Positions 18,351 to 27,462 of a stretch of 64,000 nucleotides of DNA are shown in pieces. Under the pieces are notes generated by a model that had not been told where the DNA came from, ran no database searches, and saw only the letters and a list, made by a program, of their open reading frames with translations. Positions within the stretch are counted from its first letter, which is position 1. Every line of letters begins with the position of its first letter. Source of the DNA: Candidatus Bathyarchaeota archaeon. Lineage in GTDB: Archaea > Thermoproteota > Bathyarchaeia > 40CM-2-53-6. The translations under genes and the position numbers were made by a program. Location: contig VBBN01000032.1 of NCBI GenBank assembly GCA_005888735.1, forward strand, positions 1 to 64,000. Direction: 5' to 3'.

Positions 18351-21300
18351 TTGCCGGAGTCCTCTTCTCTAGACAACATTCTAGCAGAGGCCAGGAAGCT
18401 GACCGAGGCATACAAGTGGTTTGAAGCCTCAAAAATCTACAAAGATGCCTTGGCCCTCATTGATTCAGAGGGTGACCCTTCCAAGGCGGCCCGGTTCACA
18501 AGCCTCCTAGCAAATTCCCTCTACCGCCACTCCTTCCAAGGAGAAACCAGGACAATTTTCAAGGAGAGGATGAAACACAGCAAAGACGCTTACTCAAGTG
18601 CGGAGCTGCTCTACGAAAGAGCTCGCCTCCAAAGCCAAGTTTCCCTGGCAAAGAGCAAGGAACTACTCGTCGAATTCTGGATCGCCAACAAAAGCCCGGA
18701 TAGAACAGCGCTCATAGCAAAGGCCACCGGACACGCTCGCGAAGCCGTCATCCAAGCAGCAGAGGAAGTTGACAAGGAAGCCTTAGCAAAGACGTTTGAG
18801 AACCTGGAGATGTGCTATCGCCACTCCCTCGAAGTGCCGAGAGACTTCAAGTCCATGAAGCAGCTGGTCGAGGACATGATATCGGCGGCCGAGAAAGCCG
18901 TCGAGAATTACAGGTCCATTGACGACCCAACCGCCTTGTTGGGATGCATGGAACTCATGACAAGCGGCCTCATAATTTCTCAAGCTCACACTCACCGAGG
19001 CGATGTTGAGAACACTCGCAGGATGCACTCACTAGCCAGGGAGATAAAGGAGCTGTCACACAATATCGGAACGCCGTACGCTCGCCTCCTATCTCTGGAA
19101 GTAGAAGGAGCAATAGCCGCGGAAGTTGATGGCGACTACAAGAAGAGCCTGCCTCTCATCAAAGAGGGAATTCCTCTCGCTATAGAATCGGGTGATAGAA
19201 TCCTGATGGGAGGCGTGAGCGCCGCAAATCTCAGCATGTTGTTCTGGATGGGAATTAGCGAGGAAGACCCGGAGAAAAAACGGGCTTTCCTAGAGACTGG
19301 AATCACAAAAGGACCCGAGACAATCAGCTACCTCGAAGTACCGATTCTATCTTTGCCACTGGATTACGCACGCGACGTATGGGCGGAGTGCCATACAATG
19401 CTAGCGGTTCTTGTCGAGACTGACGTCGAAAGAAGGAGAGAGCTGCTTAAGAAAGCGACCCAAATCGGCAAGGAATCGCTAGACTCAGTAGTAGCTCCCG
19501 GGGTGGCTGGCGCAAAACACTCTTTAGGCAAGGCGTTTTTCTTTCTCTCCCAGACTGAGACAGACCCAGCCGAGAAAGCTCACCTCCTGCAAGAATCTCT
19601 CAGGTGAGAAGAGAATCGATCGAATATGTCGAGTCCATTGCAGGCGGGGAATCGTGGGACCTCGGGGTGCAGTACAATTACCTCGCGTTGGTGAAGTCGG
19701 ACCAATCCAGTATGGAAGGGGACCCGGGGAAGAAACTGGAATTACTCCGGAGCGCGCTTGTTGACATGTCGACCTGTCTCAGAATCTGCACTGCACTGTT
19801 CACTTCTGGGCAGGTACCTGCCTTGGCAAAGTTCGAAGAGTGGTCGGGAGACTTGCACATTCAGATTCACGATTTACAACCTGACCCGTCAAGTCTCAAA
19901 ATGGCGATTGTGTCCTACACCAAAGCCGTCGGCCATAGCAACCAATTAGACCACCCCACCGCCACGGCTCATCTCAAGTGGAAGATCGCACGCACAGAAG
20001 ATGCCGCGAACAACTACATTCTCGCGGCTCGAGAATTTCGAGGAGCTGCAGAGGCCTTCAGGGAGGCTTCGAAGAAGATTCCTGCCTCCTACACCACATT
20101 CAACAACACTGCCTCGTACATGGACGCATGGGCATTCATCGAAGACGCCAGAAGCCACCATGCCGATGGGGACTACATTCTCTCTGCAGAGGACTATCAG
20201 AAAGCGGCAGACGCCCTTGGAGGAACCAAGCACTGGAGTTTTCTTACAAGACAATAGCGGGCTGCTCTTTCCTAGAGGGAGGGGAAGCCCTCAGTCGACA
20301 GGAGAGACCAGACTCGTCGAAAGAGTCCTTCCTCGCCGCCGCGAACTCTTTCAGAGAGGCAGCTGACGCCATAGAAAGCGCGTCTACGCATGATATGAAT
20401 ACGACACAACGCCTTGAGATGAAGAACTGGCTTGATGTCAACGGCGGCCGAGCCAGATACTGCGATGCCCGGATAGACCTGGAAGAAGCAAGAATACTGG
20501 ACAAGAAAGGCGAGAAGTCTCCCAGCTCATTAAGGTACCAATCAGCGTCCCAAGCCTTCAAAGTGCTGAGCGCGGAGGCGCAGAGCCCGCAGACAAAGGA
20601 GGAATTGGGGACCCTTCACCTTCTCTGCGAGGCGTGGAGCAGGATGAAAGAGGCAGAGTCCAAAGCCTCCCCCGAACTCTACGCTGAAGCCTCCGAGCTA
20701 TTCCTCGCAACCGAGAAAATCACGACGAAAGAGAAAAATACGGACCCTCGCCATGGCCAACGCCTCGATATGCAAAGCTCTAGAGTCCGGGACTAGGTTC
20801 CGCAGAACCCGGGACACGGGACTCTACGCTGACATCAAGAAGAGGCTTGAAGCGTCAGCAGATTACTATCGAGAAGCGGGATTCAAGAACGCCGCCGATT
20901 GGACACGAGCCACGCAGCGAATGTTCGACGGCCTCGTATACCTTACAGACGCAGAGATTGAACGAGACCCGAAGAAAAAGGCAGACCTCTACCACCTGTC
21001 TCAAAGACACCTTCAACTCGCCGCCAGGCTCTACGGAGACGCAGGATTCCAAGCCAAGAAAGATGAAGCCCTTGGACACTTAGATAGGATTCGCGAGGAG
21101 AAGGAACTAGTACTCACGCCTCTAGACGCCCTGGCCGGAAACCCTGCCGCCTCAAGTGCATCCGTCGCGCCCGTGACACTCGTCCGGGACCAAGCTGTCG
21201 GGCTTGACAGGTTTGAGGAAGCAAACATAGCAGGAAACCTCAAGGTTTCTCAGACCCAACTTCCCGTAGGGTCCAGCTTCGATGTCGGGTTGGACATGGT

Positions 21301-21613
21301 CAACGTTGGAAAGACTGCTGCAACGCTCATGAAGGCAGAGGGGTTGGGACCCGAAGGGCTTGAGCTGAATCTTCGTGATGGGCGGCTAGAAAAAGACGGA
21401 CGGTTTGTCGATTTGAAGGGTAAGAGGCTCGACCCCTTGAAGAGCCACGAGCTGGTCTTTTCTCTCAAAGCTAGCAGGAAGGGGTCCTACCAGTTGAAGC
21501 CAAGGGTCATGTTCCTTGATGAAAAGGGCAGGTACAAGTCCTACGAGTTCGAACCTGTCACGCTGAATGTAATCGAACTCGGAATCTCAGGCTGGCTAAA
21601 GGGTCCGCGGTAA
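18351..21613 (+). pseudogene. Long TPR-like helical-repeat protein with C-terminal beta domain, broken by three frameshifts
   Basis: Four frame segments (18351-19607, 19604-20257, about 20235-20796, about 20735-21613) form one continuous protein of about 1087 residues. Repeats such as ERRRELLKKATQIGKESLDS, FLAAANSFREAADAIESA and ILSAEDYQKAADALGG run across the junctions. One inserted base at CAGGTGAGAAG (19603-19613) restores the repeat phase exactly. One T added to TTTT near 20240 gives KHWSFSYKTIAG. One A removed from AAAAA near 20732 gives TKEKIRTLAMANAS. The last 170 residues form a CARDB-like beta domain (GSSFDVGLDMVNVGKTAATL). The function is unknown, probably a large helical scaffold. 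Two of the three indels are in homopolymers, so consensus error is possible. Confidence 0.75.
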
Positions 21614-21696
21614 GAAAGTTCACCCTCGGGAAAGGCGCTCTGAGGCGAGGTGGATGTGTGTCTATTACCCCTGCTTAAGGAAGACTCTTCAGGTAT

Positions 21697-22065
21697 CTAT
21701 TGTTGAGCGAGGCCTCTGCTACCGGTTTGCCCACTTGATGTGTCGTGGTCTCTATGGAGAAGGTCGTAGTGTGTGCGGCAGAGATTCTTGCCGCAGGTGG
21801 TGCAAAGCTCCGTGGCCGGTTCGCCGCAGCGCTTCTCATGCTCCTCCAACTCGTCAGGGCTCCCAAACCCGCCGATGTCACCAACTTCCACTTCTTGACA
21901 AGACTTGACCTTGATGCTCGCCTCGCTGGATGCCCTAGGAGAGGTGTCGACTTTCACGGGCTGAACGAGCCTTGTTCCGGTCTTAGTCTTGGTCCTAGTA
22001 TGAGTCGTAGTCTTCCGGTGGGTTTTCGATTTCGAACGGGTTATAGCGTGCTTCTTGGACTTCAA
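21697..22065 (-). CDS. B-box-type zinc-finger protein with basic N-terminus
   Basis: 122 residues from TTG 22065. The first 45 residues are very rich in Lys, Arg, Thr and Ser (SKSKTHRKTTTHTRTKTKTG), a likely nucleic-acid-binding or disordered tail. Near the C-terminus CGEPATELCTTCGKNLCRTH followed by YDLLHRDHD has the Cys/His order of a B-box zinc finger. Stand-alone B-box proteins occur in some archaea with unknown roles. It stands alone between the TPR-like gene and the DUF6295-like gene. Confidence 0.65.
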   Translation of the reverse strand: MKSKKHAITRSKSKTHRKTTTHTRTKTKTGTRLVQPVKVDTSPRASSEASIKVKSCQEVEVGDIGGFGSPDELEEHEKRCGEPATELCTTCGKNLCRTHYDLLHRDHDTSSGQTGSRGLAQQ

Positions 22066-22158
22066 GTTAGAATCGGTTCATAGAATCTCACCGTCAGTCA
22101 AAATCCACTCCTAACCAGACACGTGAAAATCTAGTAACAGTTTCGGACACCACTAAGC

Positions 22159-22452
22159 CTATGTTAGCTGCTGGCTCGTGAGTGTTACATCCTTACCTAT
22201 TTGGACCTCGCCACGCGTTAATGATGTGAGAATCGCTTCCACCAGTTTCCTCGCCGACTCCGGTGTAAGCTCAACCGCAATTCTCAAGCTGGGACCTTCT
22301 GCATGGTTTACAAAGTCAATGTTCAACGAGTGTTCCACTGAAGCATCGAATGGATGGTCGAATGAAACATTCACCTCGTCAAGCTTGAACCATCCCCTCG
22401 GACCCTTCCCACTACCAGAAACTTTCGCAGACTCAACTATTCCCGTGCACAT
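22159..22452 (-). CDS. DUF6295-like small protein
   Basis: 97 residues. The pattern MCTGIVESAKVSGSGKGPRG, WFKLDEVNVSFDHPF, EHSLNIDFVN and AVELTPESARKLVEAIL matches, from memory, a small family labelled DUF6295 seen in actinobacteria and archaea. No function is known. Its start lies 12 nt after the stop of the dienelactone hydrolase gene on the same strand, so the two are probably co-transcribed. Confidence 0.7.
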   Translation of the reverse strand: MCTGIVESAKVSGSGKGPRGWFKLDEVNVSFDHPFDASVEHSLNIDFVNHAEGPSLRIAVELTPESARKLVEAILTSLTRGEVQIGKDVTLTSQQLT

Positions 22453-22464
22453 GGGCAGCAGCTC

Positions 22465-23229
22465 CTAGCTACTCAGGTACTTGTTGAAGAAGGCGAAGAG
22501 CTTCTTCCAGCCATCGACCGCTTGCTCCTGACGGTAGGATGGACTGTGATAGTAGAAGAAACCATGCCCCGCCTTCGGGTACGTGTGAAACTCATGCGCC
22601 TTCCCATGTTTCTTCAACTCCTGCTCAAGCACAGCGACCTGTTGAAGAGTAGGATTCTGGTCCTCGTCGCCAAACAAGCCCAGCAAAGGACACGACAAAT
22701 CTCTCGTGTATTCTATGGGCGGAACTGGCTGGCTAGGGGTCAATTTTTCCTTCGGCACAACCACGTTGCCACCCCAGCAGTCCACGGCCGCGTCCAACCC
22801 TTTCAATCGACAAGCTGCGAGAAACGCATGACGGCCTCCTGAGCAGGTCCCGAACACTCCAACCTTACCGTTGCTGTACGGAAGAGACCTCAGTAATCCA
22901 ACAGCTCCCTCAACATCGCCCACCACCGAGTCGTCCGGCACTCCGCCAGACCCACGAACCTTCGCAGCCACATCATCAGGAGAACCGTGACCAAATCGGT
23001 AGTAGATGTTCGGGCTAGTCGCAAGATAGCCGTGGTGAGCGAACTTGCGAGTTATTTCCCTGTACCATTCATCCCACCCCGGCATGTGGTGGATCAAGAG
23101 AACCGCGGGAAAGGGTCCAGGGCCTAGGGGGCGGGCAAAGTACGCGTTGATAGCGTCTCCCCTGTGTCCTTCCATCATCACGGTTTCGGCGAGCATTCCC
23201 TCATACATGTCAGTCCGGTATTGATGCAT
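22465..23229 (-). CDS. Dienelactone hydrolase family protein
   Basis: 254 residues, an alpha/beta hydrolase of the DLH family (type member hydrolyses dienelactone to maleylacetate in chloroaromatic breakdown). The nucleophile is Cys129 in GVFGTCSGGRH, the acid is Asp188 or Asp190 in LFGDEDQNP, and the base is His222 in AGHGFFYYHS. Cys rather than Ser at the nucleophile position is the DLH hallmark. The true substrate is unknown; many family members are general esterases. It is first in a two-gene unit with the DUF6295-like gene. Confidence 0.9.
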   Translation of the reverse strand: MHQYRTDMYEGMLAETVMMEGHRGDAINAYFARPLGPGPFPAVLLIHHMPGWDEWYREITRKFAHHGYLATSPNIYYRFGHGSPDDVAAKVRGSGGVPDDSVVGDVEGAVGLLRSLPYSNGKVGVFGTCSGGRHAFLAACRLKGLDAAVDCWGGNVVVPKEKLTPSQPVPPIEYTRDLSCPLLGLFGDEDQNPTLQQVAVLEQELKKHGKAHEFHTYPKAGHGFFYYHSPSYRQEQAVDGWKKLFAFFNKYLSS

Positions 23230-23365
23230 GAGGCAATCTCACGACTTGATAGCTAAAAAAGCTCCCAGGTCATATTAGCAAATCCCACGAAGCTACCTTA
23301 CTCTGCAAGAACCTGGTTGAGTCGAAAGTCTTTATGCCCCTATCTCGTTACGAGGTGGAACACGA

Positions 23366-24625
23366 ATGGGAGTCAGCTTCGAGACCCTCGGCCTAGATAC
23401 GGGTCTGCTCCGAAGCGTAAGGGACATGGGTTTCGACGAGACCTTTCCCATACAGGCTGAGGCAATCGCACCACTTCTTGAGGGAAGAGACGTTCTAGGA
23501 CAAGCCCACACAGGAGCCGGCAAAACCCTGGCCTACGCACTCCCGATGCTGCAGCGACTCCACCCAACGGCTCTCGGAATCCGGGCCTTAGTAGTGGTCC
23601 CTACCAGGGAGCTCGCAGTTCAGGTAGCGGGCGAGTTCGAGAAGCTTGGACGACACATCCGCGTTAGAACCGTTGCCATCTACGGGGGCCAGAGCATTCG
23701 GGTTCAGATGCAGAAGCTTGACGATCCAGCGTGCAAGATTATCGTCGCAACCCCAGGCCGTCTCATCGACCACCTAAAACGTCGAACCGTGAAGCTGAAC
23801 AACGTTCACTTCGTCGTGTTGGACGAGGCTGATAGAATGCTGGACATGGGTTTCATAGAAGATATTGAGATAATCCTCAGAGAAGTCCCGAGGACCCACC
23901 AGACAGCGCTCTTCTCGGCCACCATGCCTCGCGAAATCGTGAAATTATCCCAGCGGTACATGAAGAACCCGCTGAGGCTTTTCGTTGACACTGACGAGCC
24001 CAATGTTGATTCCGTCGAGCAGAAGTTTGTTAGAGTTGAGGAACAGGGCAAGTACCCTCTGCTGCGTGCAATCGTCAAACAGGAACACGTGAGAAAGGGA
24101 CTAGTCTTCTGCGAGACCAAGATTAGAGCGGACAGGCTCGCAAGCGCGTTACAGCAAGACCGTCAAGATGCAATGGCATTGCATGGAGACTTGTCCCAGC
24201 ACCAACGTGATGATGCAGTCGGAGCCTTCCGGTCGGGCGAGATCAACCTTCTCGTGGCGACAGACGTCGCGGCAAGAGGCCTGGACATTTCAAAGGTTAC
24301 CCACGTTATCAACTACGACCTGCCTGAGGAACCGAACATGTACTTCCACCGCATTGGAAGAACTGCGCGTGCGGGAAAAGCGGGCATTGCGCTCTCTTTC
24401 GTCAGTCGTCAAGACGAGAACATGTTCGGCAAAATCAGGCACATGACATCCGCGAACCTCATCGATCTATCAGGCACCCTACAACCACCGGCGGAGACGA
24501 GCGCAGCGAGGCTCCACCTTCCACCTAGACCCTTCCAGGGCCTTGCCGCGCGACGAGACTTTTCGCGGAGACGGCCCGCCGGTCGGCAGTTCGGCCAAAG
24601 GCGTTTCCGACATCGAAGAAGCTAG
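23366..24625 (+). CDS. DEAD-box RNA helicase
   Basis: 419 residues from ATG 23366. ATP-dependent RNA helicase with all superfamily 2 motifs: Q motif with FPIQ at 27-30, motif I AHTGAGKT at 47-54, PTRELA at 79-84, DEAD at 153-156, SAT at 184-186, and VI HRIGRTARAG near 330. A short Arg-rich C-terminal tail (RRDFSRRRPAGRQFGQRRFR) suggests RNA contact. It probably acts in RNA unwinding or ribosome assembly, as in cold-shock type helicases. Its 3' end overlaps the next, broken, membrane gene. Confidence 0.96.
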   Translation: MGVSFETLGLDTGLLRSVRDMGFDETFPIQAEAIAPLLEGRDVLGQAHTGAGKTLAYALPMLQRLHPTALGIRALVVVPTRELAVQVAGEFEKLGRHIRVRTVAIYGGQSIRVQMQKLDDPACKIIVATPGRLIDHLKRRTVKLNNVHFVVLDEADRMLDMGFIEDIEIILREVPRTHQTALFSATMPREIVKLSQRYMKNPLRLFVDTDEPNVDSVEQKFVRVEEQGKYPLLRAIVKQEHVRKGLVFCETKIRADRLASALQQDRQDAMALHGDLSQHQRDDAVGAFRSGEINLLVATDVAARGLDISKVTHVINYDLPEEPNMYFHRIGRTARAGKAGIALSFVSRQDENMFGKIRHMTSANLIDLSGTLQPPAETSAARLHLPPRPFQGLAARRDFSRRRPAGRQFGQRRFRHRRS

Positions 24626-24949
24626 CTACCGAATCGTTGCCAAGAACAGAAAACGACGCGCGATTCAGAATTTTGGATTCTTCGTTGGCGTACTGGGGGT
24701 AATCCTACTCATAGTTGGCCGAATCGGCCTGAACCTGTCCGTAAATTGTCCGGCCAACGGATATAGTTCTGCAGACTTGTGGCGGACCTATGGTCCGTAT
24801 CGGATCTCGGCTTTTTCAGGCATTTCTCTTCATACTATTAGGGATCGTCTTTTTAGTCGCGTCTGGAAAGTTGAAATTCAAATCTGACCCAAGTATGAAA
24901 AGGCCGTAAAGACCCACCATCCTACCATTCCATGCTGAAAGTGTTCCGT
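24543..24949 (+). pseudogene. Small two-TM membrane protein, frameshifted
   Basis: A frame starting at TTG 24543 inside the helicase tail reads IEEASYRIVAKNRKRRAIQN and the helix FFVGVLGVILLIVGRIGLNL, then loses sense after about 24800. The neighbouring frame continues RLFQAFLFILLGIVFLVASG and ends KFKSDPSMKRP-TAA at 24947-24949. A single-base shift around TATGGTCCGTATCGG (24789-24803) would give one two-helix protein. No family is recognised. The start is uncertain because no ATG lies after the helicase stop. Confidence 0.5.
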
Positions 24950-24970
24950 GAACTTCACGCAAGCTACTAA

Positions 24971-25333
24971 AATCGCCCAGAACGAGCCCTGAATTGCAAT
25001 CTGTCACCTACCATCAACGGTCGCCTCGATGGCCTGAACCAAAATGCGAACGATTCCACTTTGTCAAAATTCCGGACTCGCCCACAACAAGCCCTGTCAG
25101 CGAAAAATCGCCCATTCTTCCCGCCAGACAGAAAACGAGCCCTGAAAATTTGGCTGGGTACAGACGCGGCCATTTGAGACGTGAGAGAGGCGAGTCCGAA
25201 ACTCGTATAGAACGAGACTAAGGATAAGAATGTGAAACCGAAAAAAAAGGCGAGTCTTTTCTTGTGACGAATCTTTTTTTGTCGAGAAATCTTTATGGCC
25301 CCGGGGGGCCTCCTCGTTTATCCCGCCGCGAGC
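24971..25333 (+). repeat. Non-coding element, copy A (inverted relative to copy B at 34878-35231)
   Basis: A 363-nt element matching the reverse complement of 34878-35231 along its whole length. The two share long identical runs, such as the block around GGTACAGACGCGGCCATTTG (25157-25176) and GTCGAGAAATCTTT (25281-25294), separated by variable stretches. Inside are three loosely repeated units, each TCGCCCA followed by RAGCCCTG (at about 24973, 25078 and 25108-25144). There is also an inverted pair GGACTCGCC (25074-25082) and GGCGAGTCC (25189-25197), and a GGCCCC/GGGGCC stem near the end. Frames through it are not conserved between copies, so it is not a gene. It lies just upstream of the SagB-type gene. 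Confidence 0.85.
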
Positions 25334-25470
25334 CTGGACGAGACCCGAGCTCAGCCCGAACAAAGCCCCGGGAACGAGATCGGGCAACGTGCTCCACTGT
25401 GGTCGTCTGCAATAACTACAGCTTCACGGGAAGTCTAAACTATCTCCCCAAGGAAGAACAACTAGCCAAC

Positions 25471-27027
25471 ATGGCGCGCGATGACTCCAACCCCATTCTA
25501 GCGTACCATGAGACCACGAAGCACTCGGAGATCAACCTTCGAACCTCAGGCCACTATCTAGACTGGGACAATAAACCCTCAGCCTTCAAACAGTACAAGA
25601 ACCGGCCCTCAACAGCCCTCTCACGCCAATTCCCACACCCCAAAGAAGCCTCCCTCAAAACCATCAAGGACAACCGCTCCAAGCCGACCAAGAATCCTGA
25701 CTTAGACACCATGGCAGAGCTGCTCTTCTTCTCAGCCGGCCTCACCAGAAAAATGAGGTTTGGCAGCCAGCCCTACTACATGCGAGCAGCCCCCGCGACA
25801 GGAGCACTCTACCCCATCGAAGTCTACATCATCAACGGCGACATTCCACAACTCAACGCAGGCGTCTATCATTACAATCCTCTCGACTTCTCTCTCGTCC
25901 ACCTCCGAGAAGGTGATTACCGCTCCCAACTCTCCGCGAAATCTCACGAAGCAGTCTCATCTTCTCCCGTAACATTTGCACTCACATCATTAGCATGGAG
26001 GAACGCTTGGAAGTATGAGGCCCGCTCCTACCGCCACTGGTTCTGGGATGGTGGAGTCATCGCAGCCAACCTCCTAGCAACGTGCATCTCCGAAAAGATA
26101 TGGGTCAAACTCATCATGGGATTCGTAGACAGTGAAGTCAACAACCTGTTGGGCCTCGAGAAACACCAAGAGGCGCCCATTTGCATGGCCGCGATCGGGA
26201 CAGGCCTAGGAACCAACGCCCGCTCCGTGAGGCCGGAAATCCCGGCACTACACCCAGACGTCGAGCCGCTTTCGAGAGACCAAACTGACTATCCAATAAT
26301 GTGGGAAGCAAACAAGGCATCAGAACTGCCCAGCGCAGACTCGGTCAAGGCGTGGCAGCAGGGCTACAAGCCAAGGATAAGCAAACTGAGTCACAGCAAC
26401 GCGACGTTTCAACTGAGACCCTTGAAGCCTGAGGACTCTCCATCACTAGAACAGACAATCCTGCGTCGCGGGTCAACTCGACGGTTCGCTCAGCAAGCCA
26501 TCACCTTCGAATCACTCTCCACAATCGTCGACGCTGCAACAACCTGCGTCCCTCTGGACTTTCTGCCCGAGGGTGAGACCTTGACTGATTTCTATCTCAT
26601 AGCAAATGACGTTCAAGGACTTCCATCCGGGTCCTACTTCTTCAACCCAGGAACAAAGTCACTAGAACAGTTGAAGACGGGAAGGCTCAGGCACATGTCC
26701 GGCTATCTCTGCCTCGACCAACCCCTCTTCAGCGACGCAAGCGTCGTATTCTTTCTCATGGCAGACCTACCCCACACCCTCGCCTGTCTCGGCCCCAGAG
26801 GCTACTGCGCCGCCCAGTTCGAAGCAGGCGTCCACGCCGGCAAAATCTACCTATCCTCCTACTCAGTAGGAGTCGGCGCCTCAGGCTCAACATTCTACGA
26901 CGACGCAGTCACAGAATTCTTCTCACCACACGCCAAGGATAAGAGCCCGATGATTGCTGTTGGAGTCGGTGTCCCATCGTACAAGGCTAGACCCGGGCGG
27001 ATCCTTCCACAATTAGGCCAAGCCTGA
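25471..27027 (+). CDS. SagB/ThcOx-type nitroreductase-family dehydrogenase, duplicated
   Basis: 518 residues from ATG 25471. FMN-dependent oxidoreductase of the SagB/ThcOx group, which in azol(in)e peptide systems oxidises cyclised Cys/Ser/Thr. There are two nitroreductase-like halves: residues about 60-250 (AELLFFSAGLTRKMRFG, RAAPATGALYPIEVYI) and about 320-515 (RRGSTRRFAQQAITFESLST, VGVGASGSTFYDDAVTEFFS). The frame is open from 25264, but that region is the non-coding element (copy A), so 25471 is chosen. No YcaO cyclodehydratase or precursor peptide is visible nearby, so a role in peptide modification is not supported here. A stand-alone flavin oxidoreductase is the cautious reading. Confidence 0.85.
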   Translation: MARDDSNPILAYHETTKHSEINLRTSGHYLDWDNKPSAFKQYKNRPSTALSRQFPHPKEASLKTIKDNRSKPTKNPDLDTMAELLFFSAGLTRKMRFGSQPYYMRAAPATGALYPIEVYIINGDIPQLNAGVYHYNPLDFSLVHLREGDYRSQLSAKSHEAVSSSPVTFALTSLAWRNAWKYEARSYRHWFWDGGVIAANLLATCISEKIWVKLIMGFVDSEVNNLLGLEKHQEAPICMAAIGTGLGTNARSVRPEIPALHPDVEPLSRDQTDYPIMWEANKASELPSADSVKAWQQGYKPRISKLSHSNATFQLRPLKPEDSPSLEQTILRRGSTRRFAQQAITFESLSTIVDAATTCVPLDFLPEGETLTDFYLIANDVQGLPSGSYFFNPGTKSLEQLKTGRLRHMSGYLCLDQPLFSDASVVFFLMADLPHTLACLGPRGYCAAQFEAGVHAGKIYLSSYSVGVGASGSTFYDDAVTEFFSPHAKDKSPMIAVGVGVPSYKARPGRILPQLGQA

Positions 27028-27068
27028 GACCCGTAATTTTGACGGGGAAGCGGTGAAGCCGGAATTCT

Positions 27069-27281
27069 CTATCGCTTGCCTGCTAGGCTGCTGCGCTGCT
27101 TGTCTAGCGCGAGCCAGCTGTCTTTTTCCCATTCAGTTTCCGGAATCTTGGTCAGCAAGACAGCCTCGACCGAGTCCGCGTCCCTCCAGATGCCGTCGAG
27201 GACAAAGAACATGGTCTGGGTTTTACTGTTGACCTTGGCTGCTCTGCCAAGGGTTGTGTGGTGGAAAAATTCCACTTTCAT
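27069..27281 (-). CDS. Small conserved-looking protein, function unknown
   Basis: 70 residues from ATG 27281: MKVEFFHHTTLGRAAKVNSK, FVLDGIWRDADSVEAVLL, TKIPETEWEKDSWLALDKQR. It has balanced composition and predicted alternating beta and alpha, looks soluble, and no family is recognised. Convergent with the SagB-type gene. Confidence 0.55.
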   Translation of the reverse strand: MKVEFFHHTTLGRAAKVNSKTQTMFFVLDGIWRDADSVEAVLLTKIPETEWEKDSWLALDKQRSSLAGKR

Positions 27282-27462
27282 CTCTGACCCTCACCCGACG
27301 ACCAGCCGCCCTCATTGTTGCTGTGCTATGATAAGAGAGCATAACCGGAAAAGCTTGGGACCGGTGACAAAGCCAAAAGAGTCACAGACCGCTCCCTGAA
27401 CCCTCGAACACTAAAATACACGCAAGGACAGCCAAACCCGGTTTCACGGAGAACCTGGGCCC

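Noticed and set aside
25264-25470. Upstream extension of the SagB-type gene
   Set aside because: Falls in the non-coding repeat (copy A) and is not protein-like; ATG 25471 fits the family.
25471-27027. Thiazole/oxazole-modified peptide cluster
   Set aside because: Only the dehydrogenase-like gene is present; no YcaO protein, precursor or transporter is nearby.
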